From Paracoccaceae bacterium (lineage in GTDB: Bacteria > Pseudomonadota > Alphaproteobacteria > Rhodobacterales > Rhodobacteraceae), in the NCBI GenBank assembly GCA_026984895.1, contig JALSRF010000307.1, positions 1 to 11,037 of the forward strand: DNA of 11,037 nucleotides. The letters run 5' to 3'. Position numbers and translations under genes: made by a program. This document shows positions 1-5,999 of the stretch, in pieces (the first letter of the stretch is position 1; every line of letters begins with the position of its first letter). A model generated the notes under the pieces. That model was not told the DNA's origin and did not search any database. It saw only the letters and a program-made list of their open reading frames with translations.

Positions 1-312
1 CGCAGGCAGGGCGGGCGCGGTGGTTCGTGGAGAAACCGGCCTCTGGCGGCCGGTCCGGGCGGACTCGGTAAGCGGGTCGCGATGCGAAACGCCGGGTGGG
101 CGCGGCACGCGGGGCCTGACCGCGTTGCGGTTTCTCGTTCGGGGGTTCATTTCTGCGCGCCGATCTGCGACTGCGGCCCGCGGGTTGAAGGCGGGGGCGG
201 CTTTTTCGGCGCGGGTCCGGCGCGGGTTCGGCAGGGCGTCTGTTCCGGCGCAAACGGCGCAAACGGCCCTGCCTCTGGTTTTGCCCATTGCGCGCAGGCG
301 GGCGATCGGCGA
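1..312. other. Upstream region without a convincing gene
   Basis: No recognisable protein is encoded here in any frame. Two forward reading frames stay open, but their translations are rich in Arg, Gly and Ala with no domain, as expected for non-coding high-GC DNA. One frame runs into the EamA permease gene and only looks like an N-terminal extension. The one local pattern is a tandem pair of GGCGCAAAC at 247-255 and 256-264. No promoter for the downstream permease stands out. Confidence 0.6.
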
Positions 313-1233
313 ATGATCACGGCTATGAGCAATGCGCGGGCAGATACCAGCGCGATGAGCGAGGCCGCGCGGGGCCACCTGGCGATGCTGGCCTTTTCGG
401 CGCTGGTTGCGGGGTCTTTCAGCCTCGGCGCGCTGGCGGCGAACCAGATTGCCCCGGCGGCGCTCAACGCGGTGCGGTTCTTCATTGCCGGCTGCGTGAT
501 CGGGACGGGGGCGCTGGCGACCGGCCGTCTTGGCCGCACGACGCTCGCCGCGCCCTGGCGGTATGCCGTTCTCGGGGGGCTGTTCGCGACCTATTTCGTG
601 CTGATGTTCGAGGGGCTGAAGACCGCGTCGCCGGTGTCATCGGCCGCCGTGTTCACCCTGACCCCGGCGATGTCGGCGCTGTTCGGCTGGCTGCTGCTGC
701 GCCAGATCGTGACCCTGCGCATGGCGCTGGCGCTGGCCATCGGCGCGGTGGGGGCGCTCTGGGTGATCTTTCGCGCCGACCTGTCCGCGCTGCTGGCGTT
801 TCGCATCGGTCCGGGCGAGCGAATCTTCCTTCTCGGCTGCACGGCCCATGCGCTCTACACCCCGCTGGTGCGCCGGCTGAACCGGGGCGAGCCGGCGATG
901 GCGTTCAGTTTCGGCATGATGGTGGCCGCATTCCTTGTGCTGCTGGCCTTCGGCTGGAACGATATCCGCGCCACCCGCTGGAGCAGCCTGCCGCCGATCG
1001 TCTGGGTCACCATTGCCTATACCGCGCTTGCCGCCTCGGCGCTGACCTTCGTGCTGCTGCAGTTCGCCACGTTGCGCCTGCCGGCGGCCAAGGTGATGGC
1101 CTATACCTACCTGACGCCGGGCTGGGTCATCCTGTGGGAAATCGCGCTCGGGCACGCCATGGTGCCGATGCTGGTGCTGGCGGGGGTCGCGCTCAGCGCT
1201 CTGGCGCTGTGGATGCTGCTGAAGGACGGCTGA
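313..1233 (+). CDS. DMT-superfamily EamA permease
   Basis: Predicted inner-membrane transporter of the drug/metabolite (EamA, RhaT-like) family, about 306 residues, which is normal for the family. The protein is almost entirely hydrophobic segments joined by short Arg-rich loops, consistent with ten helices in two EamA repeats. Family-like stretches include the first-helix segment ending GSFSLGALAANQIAP and the C-terminal TYLTPGWVILWE motif. The ATG at 313 is a compromise start; in-frame ATGs at 325 and 355 are also possible, and none has a strong Shine-Dalgarno sequence. The frame stays open upstream to 82, but that segment has no membrane or domain character. Its last 41 bases overlap the 3' end of the convergent ArsR gene. 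The substrate cannot be inferred; the family exports metabolites or amino acids, among others. Confidence 0.85.
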   Translation: MITAMSNARADTSAMSEAARGHLAMLAFSALVAGSFSLGALAANQIAPAALNAVRFFIAGCVIGTGALATGRLGRTTLAAPWRYAVLGGLFATYFVLMFEGLKTASPVSSAAVFTLTPAMSALFGWLLLRQIVTLRMALALAIGAVGALWVIFRADLSALLAFRIGPGERIFLLGCTAHALYTPLVRRLNRGEPAMAFSFGMMVAAFLVLLAFGWNDIRATRWSSLPPIVWVTIAYTALAASALTFVLLQFATLRLPAAKVMAYTYLTPGWVILWEIALGHAMVPMLVLAGVALSALALWMLLKDG

Positions 1234-1561
1234 GCGGCCGTTCGTCAAGTTCCGCATCGAGGAAGCGTTCGAAGGCGTCCAGGTCAACCGGCTCGAACTG
1301 GCCGAATCCCTGCATCCAGACCGAGGCCGCGCGCAGGGCGTCGGTTTCCAGCCTGCACCACTTCACCCGGCCGCGCCTTTCCTGGCTGATCAGGCCGGCC
1401 CGGCTGAGCACGCCCAGGTGCTTGGAGACTGCCGCGAGCGAAATCCCGAACGGCTCGGCCACGTCGGTCACCGCCATGTCGTCTTCCAGAAGCATGGCCA
1501 GGATCGCCCGCCGGGTCGGGTCGGCGAGCGCGGCAAAGACGGTATCCAGAGGGTCGCGCAT
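1193..1561 (-). CDS. ArsR-family winged-helix transcriptional repressor
   Basis: A 122-residue DNA-binding protein of the ArsR/SmtB fold. Residues 11-21 (ALADPTRRAIL) are the hallmark first helix of the family, and SLAAVSKHLGVLSRAGLI at 41-58 is the recognition helix, followed by the wing (ERRGRVKW). There is no ELCVCDL-type metal motif and only one Cys (69), so a metal sensor is unlikely; it resembles the metal-independent group. The chosen ATG at 1561 starts exactly where family similarity begins, although the frame is open to 1762. A GGGAC lies just upstream, but a plausible -10 sits so close that the message may be leaderless. An inverted repeat on the -35 suggests autorepression. The last dozen or so codons lie inside the convergent EamA gene. 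Its regulon is unknown; the EamA gene and the divergent atp operon are neighbours, not proven targets. Confidence 0.88.
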   Translation of the reverse strand: MRDPLDTVFAALADPTRRAILAMLLEDDMAVTDVAEPFGISLAAVSKHLGVLSRAGLISQERRGRVKWCRLETDALRAASVWMQGFGQFEPVDLDAFERFLDAELDERPLSRPSAASTAPER

Positions 1562-1568
1562 GTGTCCC

Positions 1569-1597
1569 GATAGAGCGCAGCGGCGCGCAACGGTCAA
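1569..1597 (-). promoter_or_regulatory. Candidate promoter of the ArsR gene
   Basis: On the minus strand TTGACC (1597-1592) and TCTATC (1574-1569) are separated by exactly 17 bases. The -35 matches five of six consensus positions and the -10 three of six. A start 6-7 bases after the -10 falls within a few bases of the ATG at 1561, so the transcript could be leaderless. This is by inspection only. Confidence 0.4.
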
Positions 1598-1612
1598 CCG
1601 AAAGGTTGAACG
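1591..1612. promoter_or_regulatory. Inverted repeat, candidate ArsR operator
   Basis: TCAACC (1594-1599) and GGTTGA (1604-1609) form a perfect inverted repeat around GAAA. One mismatch further out, CG (1591-1592) and CG (1611-1612) also pair. The left arm coincides with the proposed -35 box of the ArsR gene, where a dimeric winged-helix repressor would block its own transcription. ArsR-family proteins generally bind such dyads; binding here is inferred. Confidence 0.45.
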
Positions 1613-1742
1613 AGTTCCGGGCGGCGAAATCCCGTCAAAACCGCGCGGCTGCGGCATCGCGCCCCGGTCGGGCGAATCGGAAAGGCTGAAAAACCGTGTA
1701 ATAACAGTGCGTTGCAAAACGGCCGCGGCCGGCGGTGAACGG

Positions 1743-1771
1743 TTGACTCCGGGCCGCGCCATTCATAGTGT
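1743..1771 (+). promoter_or_regulatory. Candidate promoter of the atp (F0) operon
   Basis: TTGACT (1743-1748) is a good -35 box. At 17 bases comes TAGTGT (1766-1771); an overlapping CATAGT (1764-1769) fits the -10 consensus better but leaves a 15-base spacer. Transcription would start about 20 bases before the atpI ATG. The sequence GAGGGG at 1786-1791, eight bases before that ATG, is the likely ribosome-binding site. Confidence 0.4.
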
Positions 1772-1799
1772 CCGCCCGACTGTCCGAGGGGCACTTTGA

Positions 1800-2168
1800 A
1801 TGGCGGATCCGGCTGACGAGAAGCGGCTTGCCGAGCTTGAAAGGCGGATCAGCGCGATGAAGGGCGCCGCGGCCGCACAGCCGAAGCGAAGGTCTGACAA
1901 GCTGGGTCAGGCAAGCCAGGGCTGGCGGATGGTGGTCGAGCTGGTCACGGGCATCCTGATCGGCACCGGCATGGGATACGGGCTGGACGTATTGTTCGGC
2001 ACAAGCCCCTGGTTCCTGGTGCCGTTCACGTTGCTGGGCTTTGCGGCAGGGGTGAATGTGATGCTCCAGACCGCGAAGGAACTGCAACGGGACAATGCGC
2101 CGCCAACCGGCAGCGGCACCGGCGGCCGAGCAGACGACGAAGACGACGACGAAGACGAAGGGGAATAG
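1800..2168 (+). CDS. atpI: ATP synthase accessory protein AtpI
   Basis: First gene of the F0 operon, 122 residues. The protein has a charged N-terminus (1-40), two hydrophobic helices at about 42-62 and 71-91 joined by a short loop (LFGTSPW), and a hydrophilic tail. This is the architecture of the AtpI/AtpZ family, implicated in c-ring assembly and Mg2+ supply in other bacteria. Helix glycines (GILIGTGMGYGLD) and the PFTLLGFAAGVNVM stretch are family-like. The ATG at 1800 follows GAGGGG at good spacing. The last dozen residues (ADDEDDDEDEGE) are almost purely acidic, written by a GAC/GAA codon run. The stop lies two bases before the atpB GTG, and the run AAGGGGAA at the end of atpI doubles as the atpB ribosome-binding site. 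Confidence 0.9.
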   Translation: MADPADEKRLAELERRISAMKGAAAAQPKRRSDKLGQASQGWRMVVELVTGILIGTGMGYGLDVLFGTSPWFLVPFTLLGFAAGVNVMLQTAKELQRDNAPPTGSGTGGRADDEDDDEDEGE

Positions 2169-2170
2169 AC

Positions 2171-2914
2171 GTGGAAGAGACGGAAGGCGGACTTCAGTTC
2201 CACCCGATGGAGCAGTTCACGCTGAAGCCGTTGTTCGGCGGCGATACCATCCACTGGTATACGCCGACCAATGCAACGCTCTGGATGGCGATCGCAGCGC
2301 TGGTGATCCTGTTCCTGCTCGTCATCGGCACGGCGCGGCGCGCCATCGTGCCCAGCCGCAGCCAGTCCATCGGCGAGCTTGCCTATGGCTTCGTCCATAC
2401 CATGGTCGAGGATGTGACCGGCCGGGAGGGGCTGCGCTATTTCCCCTACATCATGACGCTGTTCATGTTCATCGTGGTCGCCAACTTCCTGGGCATGATC
2501 CCGACAAGCTTTTCCGCCACCTCGCAGTTTGCGGTGACCATTCCGCTGGCGCTGATGGTGTTTTTCGCGGTCACGCTGCTGGGCTTCTACAAGCACGGGA
2601 TCGGCTTTCTCAAACTGTTCTGGGTCTCTCAGGCGCCGCTGATCCTGCGCCCGGTGCTGGCGGTGATCGAGGTGATTTCCTACTTCGTGCGCCCGGTCAG
2701 CCACTCCATCCGTCTTGCCGGCAACATCATGGCCGGCCACGCGGTGATCGAGGTCTTCGCGACCTTTGGCGGGGTGGCGCTGATCGCGCCGGTCTCGCTG
2801 ATCGGCATCGTCGCAATGTTCGGCATGGATGTGCTTGTCTCGTTCGTCCAGGCCTATGTGTTCACCATCCTGACCTGCGTCTATCTGAAAGACGCCCTGC
2901 ATCCGGGGCACTAG
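2171..2914 (+). CDS. atpB: F0 ATP synthase subunit a
   Basis: Subunit a forms the two proton half-channels against the c-ring in the inner membrane. The 247-residue protein is of normal length, with hydrophobic helices at about 36-54, 91-112, 119-140, 157-175 and 185-240. The essential arginine is Arg181 in SHSIRLAGNIMAGH (E. coli Arg210). Gln227 in SFVQAYVFTIL matches E. coli Gln252. By inspection His190 sits where E. coli has Glu219 and Asp220 where it has His245, the swapped pair known in the family. The start is GTG at 2171, placed by the AAGGGGAA Shine-Dalgarno at 2158-2165 and the two-base gap from atpI; an ATG at 2207 would drop the conserved N-terminus before HPMEQF. Co-transcribed with its neighbours. 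Confidence 0.96.
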   Translation: MEETEGGLQFHPMEQFTLKPLFGGDTIHWYTPTNATLWMAIAALVILFLLVIGTARRAIVPSRSQSIGELAYGFVHTMVEDVTGREGLRYFPYIMTLFMFIVVANFLGMIPTSFSATSQFAVTIPLALMVFFAVTLLGFYKHGIGFLKLFWVSQAPLILRPVLAVIEVISYFVRPVSHSIRLAGNIMAGHAVIEVFATFGGVALIAPVSLIGIVAMFGMDVLVSFVQAYVFTILTCVYLKDALHPGH

Positions 2915-2960
2915 GTCGGGGTTCGAAATATCAGCCAATTCCAAGCCAAGGAGAATCTCA

Positions 2961-3197
2961 ATGGAAGGCGAAATGATTGCAATGGGCAAATACATCGGTG
3001 CGGGTCTTGCGACCGTCGGCATGGGTGGGGCTGCCATCGGCGTGGGCAACATCGTCGGCAACTTCCTGTCGGGCGCCCTGCGCAACCCGTCGGCCGCCGG
3101 TGGCCAGACCGCCATGCTGTTCATCGGTATCGCGTTTGCGGAAGCCTTCGGGATCTTCTCGTTCCTGGTTGCGCTGCTGCTGATGTTCGCCGTCTGA
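2961..3197 (+). CDS. atpE: F0 ATP synthase subunit c (proteolipid)
   Basis: A 78-residue hairpin of two membrane helices that oligomerises into the proton-driven c-ring. Helix 1 (about 9-34) carries the glycine/alanine packing pattern (GAGLATVGMGGAAIGVG). The polar loop has the conserved Arg-Asn-Pro at 41-43, and helix 2 (about 51-76) has the proton-binding carboxylate Glu61 in GIAFAEAFGIF. Use of Glu rather than Asp matches alphaproteobacteria and mitochondria. The ATG at 2961 is fixed by an excellent Shine-Dalgarno, AAGGAGAA at 2948-2955; in-frame ATGs at 2973 and 2982 lack one. A 46-base gap separates it from atpB, and a stable hairpin follows the stop. Both features could help give c its high copy number relative to a, b and b'. 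Confidence 0.97.
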   Translation: MEGEMIAMGKYIGAGLATVGMGGAAIGVGNIVGNFLSGALRNPSAAGGQTAMLFIGIAFAEAFGIFSFLVALLLMFAV

Positions 3198-3218
3198 TTT
3201 TTCCAGGCCATCCTGACG

Positions 3219-3250
3219 GCCGGACGTGTTCCCCAGGGCGCGCGTCCGGT
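3219..3250 (+). other. Intercistronic hairpin between atpE and atpF'
   Basis: CCGGACG (3220-3226) pairs perfectly with CGTCCGG (3243-3249). The stem continues inward with U-G, G-C and U-G pairs, one mismatch, then two C-G pairs closing a CCAG tetraloop. No T-run follows, so it is not a typical terminator. It lies between the atpE stop and the atpF' Shine-Dalgarno (AAGGAGA, 3264-3270). A role in mRNA processing or in stabilising the atpE message is inferred. Confidence 0.55.
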
Positions 3251-3275
3251 GTAAACGGGGTTCAAGGAGAAAATC

Positions 3276-3794
3276 ATGGCTGAACATTCGACCGAAGCCG
3301 CCGGCATGCCGCAGCTGGACTTTTCGGCCTATCCGAACCTGATCTTCTGGCTGCTGGTCACGCTGGTCATCGTCTATCTGATCCTGACGCGTCTGGCCCT
3401 GCCGCGCATCGCTTCGGTCCTGTCCGAACGACAGGGCACGATCACCAGCGATCTGGCCGCCGCCGAAGAGCTGAAGGAAAAGGCGAAAGAGGCCGAGGCC
3501 GCCTACGACCAGGCGCTGGCCGATGCCCGCGCCCAGGCGCAGGAGATCGTGGCCCGCACCAAGGCCGGCATCCAGAAGGAACTGGACGAGGCCGTGCAGA
3601 AGGCCGATGCCGAGATCGCCGCCCGAACGGCGGAATCCGAAAAGGCGATTGCCGAAATTCGCCGCTCGGCGATGGACAGCGTCAAGGATGTGGCGAACGA
3701 CGTTGCCGGCGAAATCGTTTCGGCCCTCGGAACCAGGGCCGATGCCAAGGCCATCAAGGCGGCGGTGGCGGCACAGCTGAAAGGGCTGGGATGA
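3276..3794 (+). CDS. atpF': F0 ATP synthase subunit b'
   Basis: Second-stalk subunit b' (also named AtpX or AtpG), which pairs with b to form the peripheral stalk in alphaproteobacteria and phototrophs. The protein is 172 residues: a short N-terminal periplasmic segment, one membrane helix at about 20-40 (PNLIFWLLVTLVIVYLIL), then a long Ala/Glu/Lys-rich coiled coil from about 50 to 160. The segment RLALPRIASVLSERQGTI after the helix is typical of b'. AAGGAG at 3264-3269 sits six bases before the ATG. Its TGA overlaps the atpF ATG as ATGA, indicating translational coupling and equal synthesis of b' and b. Confidence 0.95.
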   Translation: MAEHSTEAAGMPQLDFSAYPNLIFWLLVTLVIVYLILTRLALPRIASVLSERQGTITSDLAAAEELKEKAKEAEAAYDQALADARAQAQEIVARTKAGIQKELDEAVQKADAEIAARTAESEKAIAEIRRSAMDSVKDVANDVAGEIVSALGTRADAKAIKAAVAAQLKGLG

Positions 3795-4348
3795 TGAAGA
3801 AACTCGCTTTTGCGCTCGGCCTGTTCGCCACGCCCGCCATGGCGGCGGAAGGGGCGTTCCTTTCGCTGCACAATCCCGAATTCGTGGTCATCGTCGGCTT
3901 TGTGCTGTTCGTGGGGCTGATCCTCTATCTCAAGGTTCCGGGGTTGCTCGGGCGGATGCTGGACCAGCGCGCCGAAACCATCCGCAAGGAACTGGACGAG
4001 GCCCGCGCCCTGCGCGAAGAGGCGCAGACCGTCCTGGCCTCGTACGAGCGCAAGCAGGCCGAGGTGCAGGAACAGGCGGCGCGGATCGTCGAACACGCCC
4101 GCAGCGAAGCCGAAGAGGCCGCCGCCAGGGCCCGCGAAGACCTCAAGGAATCGATCGCGCGCCGCATGGCCGCGGCCGAAGAGCAGATCGCCTCGGCCCG
4201 GGCCGGCGCGGTGAAGGAGGTGCGCGATACCGCCGTTCAGGTGGCCGTTGCCGCCGCGCGCGAGGTCGTGGCCAGCAAGATGTCGGCCCAGGCCGGCAAC
4301 AAGCTGATCGATGAAGCGATCGCTGCTGTTGAAGAAAAGCTTCACTAG
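3791..4348 (+). CDS. atpF: F0 ATP synthase subunit b
   Basis: Peripheral-stalk subunit b, 185 residues, last gene of the operon. The N-terminus (MKKLAFALGLFATPAMA) looks like a cleavable Sec signal peptide, with the A-M-A box at 16-18. A second hydrophobic helix at about 31-48 (FVVIVGFVLFVGLILYL) is the true anchor, followed by KVPGLLGRMLDQRAETI and a long amphipathic coiled coil to about residue 160. The ATG at 3791 overlaps the b' stop in ATGA; a second ATG at 3794 is equally possible and differs by one Met. AAGGG shortly upstream may serve as ribosome-binding site, but coupling from atpF' is likely. A strong terminator begins about 25 bases after the stop. Confidence 0.95.
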   Translation: MMKKLAFALGLFATPAMAAEGAFLSLHNPEFVVIVGFVLFVGLILYLKVPGLLGRMLDQRAETIRKELDEARALREEAQTVLASYERKQAEVQEQAARIVEHARSEAEEAAARAREDLKESIARRMAAAEEQIASARAGAVKEVRDTAVQVAVAAAREVVASKMSAQAGNKLIDEAIAAVEEKLH

Positions 4349-4359
4349 GCGAACGCACC

Positions 4360-4375
4360 GTTTCGCATGCGAAAC
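4360..4375. repeat. 16-bp perfect palindrome before the atp terminator
   Basis: GTTTCGCATGCGAAAC is its own reverse complement. Its right end (AAAC, 4372-4375) is shared with the left arm of the intrinsic terminator, so in RNA the two stems would compete for these bases. As DNA it could be a protein-binding dyad. No function is known. Confidence 0.5.
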
Positions 4376-4399
4376 CCCGGGCCTGCGTCCGGGGTTTTT
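4372..4399 (+). terminator. Intrinsic terminator of the atp operon
   Basis: AAACCCCGG (4372-4380) pairs with CCGGGGTTT (4389-4397) across an eight-base loop. The stem ends in a run of five T (4395-4399), partly within the stem. This is the clearest rho-independent terminator in the window, 24 bases after the atpF stop, and marks the end of the F0 operon. Confidence 0.88.
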
Positions 4400-4429
4400 C
4401 ATGTGAAAATCAATGTTTTCGCACTTGCC

Positions 4430-4695
4430 GCTTGACTTGTGGGTGCGGAACGCTCATGTGCCCTGCAACCGACCGGCCCTGCCGCGTGAGCAGGCGGCAG
4501 ACGGCAACAGCCTGCCAGCCGGTCGTTTCCAGGGTTCCCACATCACGCAGGGGTCCGGCGCAGCCTTCGGCGGCACGGCAATCCGGCCTGCCCGTCAGCG
4601 GCCTGCGCAGCCATCTGGCGCCCCGGACCCGCGACGGGCCGGGCGCTGCGAGCACACAGGCGCGCCCCTGGCGCGCATCGAAAGGACGATCCTTC
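4430..4695 (+). promoter_or_regulatory. Structured leader/upstream region of the RNA helicase
   Basis: This gene-free stretch carries three strong inverted repeats. (1) CGACCGGC (4470-4477) pairs with GCCGGTCG (4518-4525), enclosing CTGCCGC/GCGGCAG (4479-4485/4494-4500); GCAGGC (4490-4495) could instead pair with GCCTGC (4510-4515). (2) A GC-rich stem runs from 4618 to 4646 with two single-base bulges. (3) GCGCGCC (4660-4666) pairs with GGCGCGC (4670-4676) four bases before the Shine-Dalgarno. TTGACT at 4432-4437 is a possible -35, but the -10 at 17 bases (CATGTG) is poor. The upstream open frames have no protein character. A long regulated 5' leader is inferred. Confidence 0.4.
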
Positions 4696-5928
4696 ATGGA
4701 TTTCGACATGCTGGGGCTTCATCCCCGACTGGTGAAAAGACTTGCCGAACAGGGCATCACCGACCCGACTCCGATCCAGACCCGCGCCATCCCGCATGCG
4801 ATGAACGGGCGCGACGTGATGGGGCTGGCCCAGACCGGCACCGGCAAGACCGCGGCCTTCGGGCTGCCGATGATCGACGCGCTTCTGAAAACCGGCACCA
4901 CGCCGGCGCCGAAAACCGTGCGCGGGCTGATCCTTGCGCCGACGCGCGAACTGGCAGGGCAGATCGCCGACAATCTGTGCGCCTACACCCGGGGCACGCA
5001 TCTGTCGATCACCCTGGTGGTCGGCGGCGCCGGCATCGTCGGGCAGACCCGGCGGCTGGCGCGGGGCACGGACCTGCTGGTGGCAACGCCCGGCCGGCTG
5101 ATCGACCTGCTGGACCGGCGCGCCCTGACGCTGAGCCGGGCGCAATACCTGGTGCTGGACGAGGCCGACCAGATGCTGGACATGGGCTTCATCCACGCGC
5201 TGCGCAAGATCGCGCCGCTGCTGCCGGTCGAACGTCAGTCGATGCTGTTTTCGGCGACCATGCCCCGGCACATGGGCGAACTGGCGCAGACCTACCTGCG
5301 CGATCCGGTGCGTGTCGAAGTCTCGCCCCCGGGCAGGGTTGCCGACAGGATCGACCAGTCGCTGCATTTCGTCGAGCAGGCCGACAAGCCGCAAAAGCTG
5401 ATCGAGATGCTGACCCTCCAGAGCGCCGGGCTGACGCTGGTCTTTGCGCGCACCAAGCATGGCGCCGAGCGGCTGAAGAAACAGCTGATTGCCGCCGGGA
5501 TCGACGCCGCCTCGATCCACGGCAACAAGAGCCAGGGACAGCGCGAACGCGCGATCGGCGCGTTTCGTGCCGGCGAGGTGCAGGTGATGGTGGCCACCGA
5601 CGTGGCCGCCCGCGGGATCGACATTCCGGGCATCACCCATGTCTACAACTACGACCTGCCGAATGTCGCGGAAAACTACGTTCACCGGATCGGGCGCACC
5701 GCGCGCGCCGGGCGGGCCGGAACGGCGGTGGCCTTCTGTTCGCCGGCCGAAATGTCCGAGCTTCGCGCCATCCAGAAAGCGATGAGGCAGGACATCCCGG
5801 TGCATGGCGGCAGGCCGTGGTCGCCCGAAGAGGCGCCGAAAAAACGCCGGGCCGGACGGGGGGCCGGCGGGGGTGCCGGCAAGTCACCGGGGCGCGGCCG
5901 CCGCCAGCGCCGCCGCCGGGCGGCCTGA
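4696..5928 (+). CDS. DEAD-box ATP-dependent RNA helicase, RhlE-like
   Basis: A 410-residue RNA helicase that uses ATP to unwind short RNA duplexes in ribosome assembly or mRNA turnover. All motifs are present in order: Q motif around TDPTPIQ (22-28), Walker A AQTGTGKT (45-52), PTRELA (82-87), TPGR (131-134), DEAD (155-158), SAT (186-188), TDVAARGID (301-309) and HRIGRTARAG (330-339). A basic tail (about 381-410; KKRRAGRG, then RGRRQRRRRAA) probably binds RNA, as in RhlE-type proteins. The ATG at 4696 starts the family-like N-terminus and follows AAAGGA (4681-4686); the frame is open upstream to 4432 but not protein-like. It stands alone after the atp terminator. Which subfamily (RhlE, RhlB, CsdA) it serves is a judgement; RhlE fits best by length and short tail. 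Confidence 0.95.
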   Translation: MDFDMLGLHPRLVKRLAEQGITDPTPIQTRAIPHAMNGRDVMGLAQTGTGKTAAFGLPMIDALLKTGTTPAPKTVRGLILAPTRELAGQIADNLCAYTRGTHLSITLVVGGAGIVGQTRRLARGTDLLVATPGRLIDLLDRRALTLSRAQYLVLDEADQMLDMGFIHALRKIAPLLPVERQSMLFSATMPRHMGELAQTYLRDPVRVEVSPPGRVADRIDQSLHFVEQADKPQKLIEMLTLQSAGLTLVFARTKHGAERLKKQLIAAGIDAASIHGNKSQGQRERAIGAFRAGEVQVMVATDVAARGIDIPGITHVYNYDLPNVAENYVHRIGRTARAGRAGTAVAFCSPAEMSELRAIQKAMRQDIPVHGGRPWSPEEAPKKRRAGRGAGGGAGKSPGRGRRQRRRRAA

Positions 5929-5929
5929 C

Positions 5930-5975
5930 GCCTGTCTCGCGGCAATGGGCGCGGGCGTGCGCTTCGCGGACAGGC
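5930..5975. other. Stem-loop just after the helicase gene
   Basis: GCCTGTC (5930-5936) and CGCG (5938-5941) pair with CGCG (5965-5968) and GACAGGC (5969-5975), an 11-bp stem with one bulged T. The 23-base loop can itself form a GCGC/GCGC stem. It starts two bases after the stop. No T-run follows on either strand, so it may protect the 3' end or assist rho-dependent termination between these convergent genes. Confidence 0.45.
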
Positions 5976-5999
5976 TCTGCCACGTCGGGCAACGCGGGC

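Noticed and set aside
82..312. N-terminal extension of the first EamA permease
   Set aside because: The added residues are Gly/Ala/Arg-rich without membrane character, and permeases of this family begin near the first helix.
313..1561. Defence or toxin-antitoxin module made of the permease and ArsR repressor
   Set aside because: The genes are convergent, both belong to common families, and nothing indicates toxicity or mobility.
1907..3307. 466-codon open frame antisense to the atp operon
   Set aside because: It mirrors atpI, atpB and atpE; its His/Asp/Arg-rich translation has no domain. Long antisense frames are normal in GC-rich coding DNA.
4543..5805. 420-codon frame antisense to the helicase
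   Set aside because: Shadow of the helicase; low-complexity composition and no recognisable family.
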